58,441 nt of DNA from Clostridia bacterium (GTDB taxonomy: Bacteria > Bacillota > Clostridia > TANB77 > CAG-508), in NCBI GenBank assembly GCA_017515985.1, contig JAFWDV010000015.1, positions 1 to 58,441 of the forward strand, in the 5' to 3' direction. Below the pieces are notes generated by a model that was given only the letters and a program-made list of their open reading frames with translations, searched no databases and was not told where the DNA came from. A program made the position numbers and the translations under genes. Below are positions 50,649-58,300 of the stretch, piece by piece; the stretch's first letter is position 1; each line of letters opens with the position of its first letter.

Positions 50649-51368
50649 ATGCAAGAAAAAATTAAAATTCTAAATGATTGGATTAATGAAAGCAATAATA
50701 TTGTTTTTTTTGGTGGCGCCGGAGTGTCTACAGAAAGCGGCATACCTGATTTTCGAAGTAAAGATGGATTGTATAATCAAAAATACAAATATCCGCCAGA
50801 GCTTATTTTAAGTCATACATTTTTTATGAATAAAACAGAAGAGTTCTATGAATTTTATAGAAACAAAATGAATTCATTAAAATATGAGCCGAATATTACA
50901 CATAAGAAATTAGCTGAGCTTGAAAAAATTGGAAAATTAAAAGCGGTTGTTACACAAAATATTGATGGTCTTCATCAAAAAGCTGGCTCTAAAACTGTAT
51001 ACGAATTACACGGAAGTGTACTTAGAAATTATTGTATGAAATGTAAAAAATCGTATGGGGCTGAATTTATTTTTGATGGAACAGGTATTCCGGTATGTGA
51101 TTGTGGCGGAATAATAAAGCCTGATGTTGTTTTGTACGAAGAGGGATTGGATGATGAAACAGTTGAGAATGCAATTAATGCTATTGCAAATGCAGATATG
51201 CTAATTGTGGCTGGAACATCTTTAACAGTGTATCCGGCAAGTGGCCTAATTAATTATTACAGAGGAAATAAGCTTGTTTTAATTAACAGAGATGAAACAA
51301 GTTTTGATAAAAGAGCAAATTTAGTAATTAATGATTTATTGGGAAAGATTTTTGAAAAAATTATTTAA
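50649..51368 (+). CDS. cobB: NAD-dependent protein deacetylase, sirtuin family
   Basis: 239 aa. NAD-binding GGAGVSTESGIPDFRS (residues 22-37), TQNIDGLH and catalytic LHGS (His near 121) are intact. Four cysteines bind zinc (CMKC and a CDCGG pair). It removes acyl groups from lysines. RBS AGGCGGTG. It is not obviously linked to the his genes upstream. Confidence 0.95.
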   Translation: MQEKIKILNDWINESNNIVFFGGAGVSTESGIPDFRSKDGLYNQKYKYPPELILSHTFFMNKTEEFYEFYRNKMNSLKYEPNITHKKLAELEKIGKLKAVVTQNIDGLHQKAGSKTVYELHGSVLRNYCMKCKKSYGAEFIFDGTGIPVCDCGGIIKPDVVLYEEGLDDETVENAINAIANADMLIVAGTSLTVYPASGLINYYRGNKLVLINRDETSFDKRANLVINDLLGKIFEKII

Positions 51369-51371
51369 TTA

Positions 51372-51400
51372 TTGACAAATGATAATATACAGTATAAAAT
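51372..51400 (+). promoter_or_regulatory. Sigma-A promoter upstream of the HTH gene
   Basis: Perfect TTGACA at 51372-51377, a 17-bp spacer and TAAAAT at 51395-51400. The message has a leader of about 170 nt before the HTH gene. Confidence 0.8.
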
Positions 51401-51469
51401 ACAAATGTTCGTAACAATAATGTAATAAAAAACGGAAAAAATATGAAAAAAATAGGAAGACAAAACATA

Positions 51470-51518
51470 GCAAATTATAAATTAGATAATATATCTAAAT
51501 TTTATGATTTGCTTTTTT
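51470..51518 (+). terminator. Leader terminator upstream of the HTH gene
   Basis: GCAAAT (51470-51475) pairs with ATTTGC (51507-51512) around an inner TAGAT/ATCTA helix, followed by six Ts. It lies between the promoter and the HTH gene, so it would act as an attenuator. A 31-codon frame (51443-51538) runs through it but has no RBS. Confidence 0.6.
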
Positions 51519-51577
51519 ATATTCAAAAAAGGTGGTGAGTGATTAATTATTAAAATAAATAGAAAGGAGATAATCAT

Positions 51578-51835
51578 ATGAGTGAAGAAAAAAATACTTT
51601 GGAGCAGAGCAACGAAATTAGATTTGAAAATGAAATAAAGGAGGCAATTACTGAAGCAAAAAAGAGCTTAAATTTATCGGAAAATGGACTAAGTGAATTA
51701 ACTGGGATAAAACAGTTAGAAATAGAAAAAATAGAGAAATTAGGTATTCAAACAAGAATCGATTTATTAATGAAATTACTTGTTCCAATTGGCTATACGA
51801 TAAGAGTCATTCCTATCGAAAAGATTAAAAAATGA
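51578..51835 (+). CDS. Small helix-turn-helix-like protein
   Basis: 85 aa, start ATG 51578 behind AAAGGAG. Residues 22-70 (KEAITEAKKSLNLSENGLSE ... LTGIKQLEIEKIEKLG) look like an XRE/Cro-type HTH, followed by a short beta strand (GYTIRVIPIEKI). It may be a regulator or antitoxin-like protein. It is followed at 15 bp by a zinc-ribbon gene. Confidence 0.6.
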   Translation: MSEEKNTLEQSNEIRFENEIKEAITEAKKSLNLSENGLSELTGIKQLEIEKIEKLGIQTRIDLLMKLLVPIGYTIRVIPIEKIKK

Positions 51836-51850
51836 TAGGAGGAATCAATA

Positions 51851-52072
51851 ATGGAAAAAGCATATTGTGAGAATTGCGATAAATTTGTTGATTATAAAAC
51901 AGTTGAAAAAAATACATATCATATTATTCATGGAAAAAAATATTATTATAATAGAATCGTTGTTTTATGTAATGAATGTGGAAAAGAAGCAAGCTTAAAT
52001 GACATAATCGATGAAAATATATGGAGATTAGAGGAAGCATATTTCAAAGAAAATCCTAAAAATATGAATTAA
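51851..52072 (+). CDS. Zinc-ribbon protein, YgiT/MqsA-type N-terminus
   Basis: 73 aa. CENCDKFV and CNECGKEA supply two CxxC pairs around a beta hairpin (HIIHGKKYYYNRIVVL). This matches the zinc finger found at the start of MqsA and of DUF4065-type antitoxins, but the C-terminal DNA-binding or DUF4065 part is missing. It is either a stand-alone ribbon or a truncated antitoxin. RBS ATAGGAGG. Confidence 0.65.
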   Translation: MEKAYCENCDKFVDYKTVEKNTYHIIHGKKYYYNRIVVLCNECGKEASLNDIIDENIWRLEEAYFKENPKNMN

Positions 52073-52084
52073 TTTTAAAAAAAT

Positions 52085-52112
52085 GCAGGAATTATTTTAT
52101 TAGTAATTCCTG
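52085..52112 (+). terminator. Intrinsic terminator after the zinc-ribbon gene
   Basis: GCAGGAATTA (52085-52094) pairs with TAATTCCTG (52104-52112). The same GCAGGAATTA stem recurs at 55516. Confidence 0.65.
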
Positions 52113-52241
52113 TTAATTTATTTATGAATCTTGTAAATACTTTGTATTACGTAAATCTAAAATAGCAAATATAAAATAAAAAACAACAATCTATTGATAA
52201 ATATTAACTAATACGATATAGTTATATTGGGAGGGAGAAAT

Positions 52242-52889
52242 ATGGAAGAAAAAAAAGATATTAAAAAAATAACCATTATTGTTGAATCTATTATTATAGT
52301 TGTATTGTTAATACTGCTATTCATATCAGTTATAGGATTAACAAACAACAAAAACACACTTTTTACTGAATCGAGTATAAACACTGTGAGTGGAGAAATG
52401 GGAGATAAAGATATTACAATAAGTAAAAACAAAGAGCAAACAAAGAACGATGTTGTTAAGCTAAATTTGAATGAAACGGTAACAAAAGAAAGTAAATATG
52501 AATTGACTGTTCTAGGAATTAATTTTGGTAAAACTATTTTACCACCAAATACTGGTTCGTTTTACACATATTATGAAGCTAAAACAGACGGACATCAATA
52601 TTTAGAAATGAAATATGACTATAAGAATTTACAAGAATCAAACGTTAGAGCAGACAGTATTACATCTATCACCATAAAATATGATAATAAATATGAATAT
52701 ACAGGTTTTTGTGTAATAGAGGATAAAGATGGTAGTTTTACATATGCAAATATAACTAATATTGCACCTTTAACTACAGGAAAGCTACATTACTTATTTG
52801 ATATACCTGATGAAGTTGCAAATGGTGAAGGTTCAATAGTGGCCAAAATTAATTGTGGAAGCGACACATATGAAATTATATTAAGATAA
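52242..52889 (+). CDS. Membrane-anchored protein with DUF4352-like outer domain
   Basis: 215 aa from ATG 52242 behind GGGAGGG. One membrane helix (residues 9-32) leads to an outer beta-sandwich (residues 80-215) with YEAKTDGHQYLEMKYDYKNL, YDNKYEYTGF and IAPLTTGKLHYLFDIPDEV, a layout like DUF4352/telokin-like exported domains. Function unknown. The next gene starts 13 bp downstream and is also exported. Confidence 0.65.
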   Translation: MEEKKDIKKITIIVESIIIVVLLILLFISVIGLTNNKNTLFTESSINTVSGEMGDKDITISKNKEQTKNDVVKLNLNETVTKESKYELTVLGINFGKTILPPNTGSFYTYYEAKTDGHQYLEMKYDYKNLQESNVRADSITSITIKYDNKYEYTGFCVIEDKDGSFTYANITNIAPLTTGKLHYLFDIPDEVANGEGSIVAKINCGSDTYEIILR

Positions 52890-52902
52890 TAGGAGAAAAA
52901 AA

Positions 52903-53526
52903 ATGAAAAAAGGAATTATAATTGGATTTGTAGTGATATTAATGGTTGTTGCAATTGCTGTTTTTGGATATTTTAGAGTGTTGGCGACAGAACAAAATAA
53001 GGTTGAAGGTGCTATAGCAGAGATATTTACTAGTTTGAAGTCAAATGACGATAATAGTCAAAAACAAGAAGTGATGGAACAAATAGATAATGTTTTTAAT
53101 AGTGAGAATAGTACAAAAAGCACAATGGATGAGATTGGAATATTTGATAAACTAAATTATTCTATTATTGAAAGCAAAGTTAATTTTAATGAAGCAAATG
53201 TATATTTAGATATAACAAATAAAGATATGAAAAAAATATTAGAAAATTATTTAACGAAGGCTCTTAAAATAGCAATTGAAAATGCATTTAATGAAGATTA
53301 TTCAGAAGAGCAAATGAATGAGGAATTAAGAAATTACCTAAAATCACAAATTGAATCTGATGAGGTTGAAAATATTACAACAAAAATTACGTTGAATATG
53401 GAAAAACGTGATGGAAAATGGGTTATAAAAGAAGAATGTAAAAAAGATTTGATAAATGCAGTTTTACCAGGGTTAGCAGACGTAAATAATCGAATAAATG
53501 AGTCGATTAGTCAAAATGCAAATTAA
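52903..53526 (+). CDS. Exported hypothetical protein
   Basis: 207 aa. An N-terminal signal anchor (residues 4-22, GIIIGFVVILMVVAIAVFGY) leads to an acidic helical/beta domain ending in KRDGKWVIKEECKKDLINAV, reminiscent of NTF2-like or DUF5105-type exported proteins. There is no lipobox cysteine. Probably cotranscribed with the gene before it. Confidence 0.6.
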   Translation: MKKGIIIGFVVILMVVAIAVFGYFRVLATEQNKVEGAIAEIFTSLKSNDDNSQKQEVMEQIDNVFNSENSTKSTMDEIGIFDKLNYSIIESKVNFNEANVYLDITNKDMKKILENYLTKALKIAIENAFNEDYSEEQMNEELRNYLKSQIESDEVENITTKITLNMEKRDGKWVIKEECKKDLINAVLPGLADVNNRINESISQNAN

Positions 53527-53540
53527 AAAAGAAGAGAATT

Positions 53541-53671
53541 TGAAGTGAACCACATTTAGTTCACAAATAAAAAGAGACACATGATATTTGAAATGCCTTC
53601 GTTTAGATTGTACTATAATAAAAAGAACATTGTGGTACAATCTAAACGGAGGTGTATTTGGTCAAGTGTCT
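53541..53671. mobile_element. Relic of an IS3-like left end
   Basis: The segment TGAAGTGAACCACATTTAGT (from 53541) resembles the IS end at 58301 (TGAAATGCACCCCGTTTAGT), and ATCTAAACGGAGGTGTATTT (53640-53659) is identical to the IS leader just before its transposase start. The transposase itself is missing. Inside is a palindrome (CGTTTAGATTGTAC/GTACAATCTAAACG), and the piece 53575-53671 is bounded by inverted AGACACATGA/TCAAGTGTCT. It may be a solo end or a small nonautonomous derivative. Confidence 0.65.
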
Positions 53672-53732
53672 ATTTTTTATTGTTCAAATTTTTAAATTAT
53701 AATATAATGAGGCAAGTTAAAGGAGAAAAAAT

Positions 53733-54488
53733 ATGGATAATAATTTATACGACATGATATTCAAAAGAAAATCATTTCACTTATTTAGAAATATAGGAAA
53801 TGAAAAAATATCAGAAGAAGAATTAAAAGATATAGATAATCAATATAATAAATTACAGCCATTAGATCCAAATATAAAAACAAAAATAAGAATAGTAAAA
53901 GAAGGCTCTTCCTGCAAAAGAGGACAAGAATATTGCATATTATTTTATTCAGAAAAGAAAGATAATTATTTACAAAATATAGGATACTTGGGAGAACAGC
54001 TTGATTTATATCTGGTTTTAAAAAATATAGGAACGTTGTGGTTTGGTATTGGTAAAGTTGAAGAGGAGCAATATGATGGACTTGATTTTGTAATTATGTT
54101 CGCGATAGCGAAAATTGATTCCACAGAAAAATTCAGAAAAGATATGTTCAAGAGCAAGCGTAAAGAATTGAATGAAATATGGAATGGCGATTACTACAAG
54201 GATATAGCAAACATTGTAAGATTTGCGCCTAGTGCTTGCAATACTCAACCATGGATAGTAGAAGCGTTTGAAAATGAATTAAATGTTTATCGATACAGAA
54301 AAGAAGGCAAGAGGGGAATCATGCCAAAGGATAGAGTTATCTATTATAATCAAATTGATATTGGAATATTTCTATGTTTTATTGAACTATGTTTAGAGCA
54401 TAATGGTTTAACATATAAAAGAGAATTATTCATAGAAGAAGACCATGAACAAGAAAATAATCTTACTGCTAGATACGAGATAAACTAA
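53733..54488 (+). CDS. Nitroreductase-fold protein
   Basis: 251 aa. It starts NLYDMIFKRKSFHLFR and has a second half with NIVRFAPSACNTQPWIVEAF, the FMN-contact motif of the TM1586-type nitroreductases, with a repeat-like two-lobed structure. Electron donor and substrate are unknown. A second, shorter nitroreductase follows at 33 bp, so the pair may work or evolve together. Confidence 0.8.
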   Translation: MDNNLYDMIFKRKSFHLFRNIGNEKISEEELKDIDNQYNKLQPLDPNIKTKIRIVKEGSSCKRGQEYCILFYSEKKDNYLQNIGYLGEQLDLYLVLKNIGTLWFGIGKVEEEQYDGLDFVIMFAIAKIDSTEKFRKDMFKSKRKELNEIWNGDYYKDIANIVRFAPSACNTQPWIVEAFENELNVYRYRKEGKRGIMPKDRVIYYNQIDIGIFLCFIELCLEHNGLTYKRELFIEEDHEQENNLTARYEIN

Positions 54489-54521
54489 AAGAAAAATAAT
54501 AATTTATTGGGAGGTAATATA

Positions 54522-55028
54522 ATGGAATTTGAAGATATTATTAGAAAAAGAACTGCTGTAAGAAAATTCAGTGATAAAAAAATAGAGCAGGAATTATTAA
54601 ATAAAATATTAGAAGCAGGAAGGTTAGCTCCTACTGCTAAAAATAATCAACCAATAAAGATTTATGTTGTAAATAGTAATGAAGGAATGGAAAAAATAGA
54701 TAGAGCATCAAGATGTAGATATGGTGCTCAAACTGTTTTAATTATATGTGGAAATAAAGAAGAAGCATATCATAAAGAAGATTATTCTACCTACGAAATG
54801 GATTCTTGCATAGTAGGAACTCATATGATGTTAGAAGCAACAAATATAGGAATTGATAATATTTGGGTAGAAGCATTTGATGAAAAAATATTAAGAGCAG
54901 AATTTGATATTCCAGATGAATTAACACCAGTTTTATTAATGCCATTAGGATACAAAACAGAGGATTGTCCAATAAATCCATTACATGATAAAAGAAAATC
55001 ATTAGAAGAAATAGTTGAATATAAATAA
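54522..55028 (+). CDS. Nitroreductase family protein
   Basis: 168 aa from ATG 54522 behind GGGAGG. The start FEDIIRKRTAVRKFSDKKIE and the FMN-binding RLAPTAKNNQPIKIYVV are typical. GIDNIWVEAF and LMPLGYKTED complete the fold. It is a flavin-dependent NAD(P)H reductase of unknown substrate. Confidence 0.9.
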   Translation: MEFEDIIRKRTAVRKFSDKKIEQELLNKILEAGRLAPTAKNNQPIKIYVVNSNEGMEKIDRASRCRYGAQTVLIICGNKEEAYHKEDYSTYEMDSCIVGTHMMLEATNIGIDNIWVEAFDEKILRAEFDIPDELTPVLLMPLGYKTEDCPINPLHDKRKSLEEIVEYK

Positions 55029-55042
55029 AGGGAGGAAAAGCA

Positions 55043-55369
55043 ATGGCTTTTACTATAAACATATATTATACGGGCACAAATGGCTCTGCAAGAAAATTTG
55101 CAGAAGAAATGATTAATTCAGGAATAGTAGATGAAATAAGAAGTAAAAAAGGTAATTTAAGATACGAATATTTTTGTCCAATAAATGATAATGAAACAAT
55201 ATTATTAATAGACAGCTGGGAAAATCAAGAAGCACTAGATGAACATCATAAATCAGATACAATGAATAAAATAATGGAATTAAGAAATAAATACAATCTA
55301 CATATGAAAGTAGAAAGATACAGCTTAGAAGAAAATAATGATAAAGACAATAAATATATAAAAGACTAA
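55043..55369 (+). CDS. Antibiotic biosynthesis monooxygenase-like (ABM fold) protein
   Basis: 108 aa. A ferredoxin-like fold with LRYEYFCPINDNETILLIDS followed by WENQEALDEHHKSD, the common pattern of the ABM/quinol monooxygenase family. RBS GGGAGG; it follows the nitroreductase by 14 bp, suggesting a shared redox or detoxification role. Confidence 0.8.
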   Translation: MAFTINIYYTGTNGSARKFAEEMINSGIVDEIRSKKGNLRYEYFCPINDNETILLIDSWENQEALDEHHKSDTMNKIMELRNKYNLHMKVERYSLEENNDKDNKYIKD

Positions 55370-55396
55370 AAGTAATGTGCCAAGGAGGCTAACATA

Positions 55397-55477
55397 TTGG
55401 AGACAGATATGATTAAAGAAATAATAACATATCCTAGTACAGGTGAAGTAGCTAAAATGGAATATTTAATTAAATAA
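55397..55477 (+). CDS. Very small ORF or gene fragment
   Basis: 26 codons from TTG 55397, with AAGGAGG 10 bp upstream. The peptide (MIKEIITYPSTGEVAKMEYL) looks like the start of a larger protein, so this may be a truncated gene. Weak support. Confidence 0.3.
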   Translation: METDMIKEIITYPSTGEVAKMEYLIK

Positions 55478-55515
55478 AACGTAAGTTAGACTGATTGAAA
55501 AATGAGAATAAAAAT

Positions 55516-55543
55516 AGCAGGAATTATATTATTAATTCCTGCT
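55516..55543. terminator. Bidirectional terminator between convergent genes
   Basis: A perfect 28-bp palindrome, AGCAGGAATTA (55516-55526) with TAATTCCTGCT (55533-55543), lies between genes pointing toward each other. Confidence 0.75.
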
Positions 55544-55558
55544 ATAAATAAATACAAT

Positions 55559-56083
55559 TTATTTTGCATTATGTATTAAAAAATTATATTTACTTGCATG
55601 TCTTAATTCATCTGTCATTATTGACATTAATAAGGTATAGCTACTTCCACTAGGCATTGTTCCTAGTATCTTTCTATATCTGACGACAGCATCTAATTCC
55701 CCAAACAATGCTTTTTCTAAATTTTCATGGTAATTTAAATCATTATCTTTATTTGGAGTAGTCATATCTTGTGGAAGCATATTTCCAGTAAAGCTATAAT
55801 ATAAATCTCTTAATATTCTATTATGTTTTCTTTCATCATTTCTGATGCTTGCAATTATGTTTTTTTCTTTTTCTGTTGGTGCTTGTTTTATTAAAAAATC
55901 ATAAAACAATTCATCTTCTTTTTCTCCAGCAACTGATTGTCTTATTAAATCTATTGCTTGATTAAATGTAATTAATTCGCTATTATACATATTTTGTTGA
56001 TTAAAATTTTGATAATTATATTCTTGTCTATAGTCAAAATTATCAATTCCATAATAATTAGGCATATTAAAATCTGAATACAT
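55559..56083 (-). CDS. Ferritin-like (rubrerythrin-type) protein
   Basis: 174 aa, ATG 56083 behind AGGAGGA. The first 35 residues are Tyr/Asn/Gln-rich (NYQNFNQQNMYN). The four-helix domain has the di-metal motifs EKEDELFYDFL, NDERKHN and later ALFGELDAVVRYR with DELRHASKYN. Proteins like this are found in spores of Firmicutes (YhjR-like) and may handle iron or peroxide. Confidence 0.8.
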   Translation of the reverse strand: MYSDFNMPNYYGIDNFDYRQEYNYQNFNQQNMYNSELITFNQAIDLIRQSVAGEKEDELFYDFLIKQAPTEKEKNIIASIRNDERKHNRILRDLYYSFTGNMLPQDMTTPNKDNDLNYHENLEKALFGELDAVVRYRKILGTMPSGSSYTLLMSIMTDELRHASKYNFLIHNAK

Positions 56084-56135
56084 TTTTTATCCTCCTTGTG
56101 ATTATAATATGCAATTCTAAGTTTATTGACATTAA

Positions 56136-56825
56136 TTAATCTTTTACATTATTTGTCATATACACAGATAAATTTCCATCTACACTATAAGTAGCTAAAA
56201 AAATATTTTCTATTTTATAAATTCCTTGTTTTCTTAGAGCTTTGTCTAACCATTGTTTATCGAGATTAAGCTCCTTTAAATTTTCTTCCATAATTGTTCC
56301 GTCTAATATTAAATTTGTAGATACACCATCGTCGTTTGGTTTTATATTAAAATCACTTGCATTAGCAGGTCTTTTATCACTATAAGGTAAGAAGCTAATC
56401 TTACCGTTTTCTTCTAACAATGCCGTTTTAATATCACTTAAATTAAAAAATCCATTAGTTCTACACTGCGATAAAAAATCGTTTAAATCAATTTTTGCCT
56501 TTTTAAAATTATCTTTAAAAAGCGTTCCATTATCATATAAAATTAATGTTTTACCAGAAAAAATTGGTCTTAATTTTACGAATTTCATGTTAATAAACGA
56601 AATAATAAGCGTAACAATTGTATAAATTACCATTGCAATTAATGGTTGCATAAAATTATCTTCGAGAGATGTAGCCATTTCAGCTGCAATAGAGCCAATG
56701 GTTATTGCTAGCATAAAATCAAATATGCTAAGACCAGACATTTCTCTCTGTCCTACAATTTTTGTTAAAATAAATAAGACTACGATTGAGCCTAATGATA
56801 ATCCAATAATTTTTAATATTTCCAT
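56136..56825 (-). CDS. DUF421/YetF-like membrane protein
   Basis: 229 aa from ATG 56825, chosen because GAGG precedes it by 6 bp; a longer frame begins at 56837. Three membrane helices (residues 5-80) with GQREMSGLSIFDFMLAITIG then GSIAAEMATS and a cytoplasmic domain with SGKTLILYDNG and CRTNGFFNLSDIKTALLEEN define the YetF family, which includes spore-membrane proteins. Confidence 0.9.
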   Translation of the reverse strand: MEILKIIGLSLGSIVVLFILTKIVGQREMSGLSIFDFMLAITIGSIAAEMATSLEDNFMQPLIAMVIYTIVTLIISFINMKFVKLRPIFSGKTLILYDNGTLFKDNFKKAKIDLNDFLSQCRTNGFFNLSDIKTALLEENGKISFLPYSDKRPANASDFNIKPNDDGVSTNLILDGTIMEENLKELNLDKQWLDKALRKQGIYKIENIFLATYSVDGNLSVYMTNNVKD

Positions 56826-56935
56826 AAATAACCTCATGGGTAGTGTGCGTTATTTGTGGATTAATATTCAAAAAATAATAATAAAATATTAAAAAAAATA
56901 AATGCATTCATAAAATACTTTAAGAGGTTTATAGA

Positions 56936-57122
56936 ATGAATAATTGTGAATTTGTAACATTTATTTCGGCAATAGCATGTAGTATTGCAAAAGATAAAAC
57001 ACCAGAAGAATTGGCAATATTAGCTGCATTTTTTACTCAGTTACGGCGATACAATCGCAACAATTGGAACATTGGAGTCAAATAATAATTGCAATTTATA
57101 TTGCAAAGAAAGCTTGATATAA
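56936..57122 (+). CDS. DUF6774-like small protein, read with a +1 frameshift at CGG 57044
   Basis: ATG 56936 behind AAGAGG. The first 36 codons end in EELAILAAFFTQL. The next zero-frame codon is CGG (57044-57046), whose frame gives an unrelated end at 57085. Skipping C57044 gives GDTIATIGTLESNNN and a stop at 57122, 61 aa in total. FFTQLGDTLATI is, as I recall it, the conserved block of small clostridial DUF6774 proteins, so the join is exact. The function is unknown. This is the third gene here that breaks at CGG. Confidence 0.75.
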
Positions 57123-57147
57123 TTAGAAAAAAATAATGGAGAAAAAT

Positions 57148-57522
57148 ATGAGAATTGATAACTTTTATTTTGTTGTAGAAAATATAGAAAAATCTATTGA
57201 ATTTTATTCAAAATTATTAGAAAAAAATCCAACTACTATCAGAGAAAATAGATGGGCAGATTGGGAAAACGAAGATAATAAAATATACTTTGGAATAATA
57301 AGTAAAGAAGCAGCAGAATGTGAATTAAAAAAAGGTAATAATGGAGTACTCGGATTATATGCAGAAGATATAAATGAAGCATATGAAACATGTAAAAAAT
57401 TAAATGCAAAAATATTATACGAACCATATGAAATACCAAACTCACCAGACCATTATAAATGTTTTGCAATAGAAGACATAGACGGAAACAGAATAGAAAT
57501 AGCAAGTTATGATAGAAAATAA
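57148..57522 (+). CDS. VOC-family (glyoxalase-like) protein
   Basis: 124 aa from ATG 57148, since the ATGGAG at 57136 serves as its RBS. Two beta-alpha-beta-beta-beta units: RIDNFYFVVENIEKSIEFYS at the start and GLYAEDINEAYETCKKLNAK with IEDIDGNRIEIASYD at the end. It probably binds a metal and a small molecule such as an antibiotic or a toxic aldehyde; the substrate is unknown. Confidence 0.85.
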   Translation: MRIDNFYFVVENIEKSIEFYSKLLEKNPTTIRENRWADWENEDNKIYFGIISKEAAECELKKGNNGVLGLYAEDINEAYETCKKLNAKILYEPYEIPNSPDHYKCFAIEDIDGNRIEIASYDRK

Positions 57523-57543
57523 TTAAAATAAAAAGGAATAATT

Positions 57544-58260
57544 ATGATAAAAGAAATAAATAATATTAAATTTACTTACAAAGGAATACAAGAAATAGAT
57601 GAAAAATTAAAAGAAAAAATAAATAATAATTGGAATGAATTATTAAATAAATCTGATCTATTTCAGAAAGGAAAAATATTAATAGTAACAGATATAAAAA
57701 ATAATGATAATAATTATGAATTAGATCTAAAGCAATCATTATTTTCTATTTTCATGTATTCAAGAGAAACAAAAGAAATAAATATACAGCCAATGTTTTC
57801 TGGAGCATATACAAAAACAATAGATAATTATGTAGTATGCAATGTAAGTAAATATTTTATTAATGATAAATATGAAGAAGTAATAAATTTAGTAGGTGGA
57901 ATGTCTGATGAAAAAGACATAGAAAATAATGAATATTCCTGCGAAAGAAATTTAAAAAGAGAATTTAAAGAAGAGCTAGGAATAAATATAGAAGATCCAA
58001 AATTCACAATAAAACTAAAATATATAAAATATCCATCAGAAACAGAAGACAAAACAGCATATCCAATCGGAACAATATTTGAAGTAAAAACAGAATACAC
58101 AAAAGATGAAATAGAAGAGCAATTCAAAACAAACACCCATGACAACGAAACAAGCAGATTAATATTCTTCAACAAAGATAACCACAAAGACATCTACAAC
58201 TACAAACAAAAGAAGCAATACATACCAGAGTTGTGGGAGAGGATATTTGAAAAATTATGA
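57544..58260 (+). CDS. NUDIX hydrolase-like protein
   Basis: 238 aa. The NUDIX box is visible as GGMSDEKDIENNEYSCERNL followed by KREFKEELGI, slightly longer than the standard spacing. The N-terminal 100 residues are an extra domain. The protein ends in a Lys/Tyr-rich segment. The substrate, usually a nucleoside diphosphate compound, cannot be predicted. DNA here is unusually rich in A, even for this genome. Confidence 0.75.
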   Translation: MIKEINNIKFTYKGIQEIDEKLKEKINNNWNELLNKSDLFQKGKILIVTDIKNNDNNYELDLKQSLFSIFMYSRETKEINIQPMFSGAYTKTIDNYVVCNVSKYFINDKYEEVINLVGGMSDEKDIENNEYSCERNLKREFKEELGINIEDPKFTIKLKYIKYPSETEDKTAYPIGTIFEVKTEYTKDEIEEQFKTNTHDNETSRLIFFNKDNHKDIYNYKQKKQYIPELWERIFEKL

Positions 58261-58300
58261 TTTCAATTATTATAGGTTTTGTAAAAAAGAGGGCATATAG

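Noticed and set aside
9160..57046. Plain sequencing errors as the cause of the three frameshifts
   Set aside because: Kept as an alternative but not preferred: all breaks fall on a CGG codon with a restored Gly, none lies in a long homopolymer, and no break was found at any other codon.
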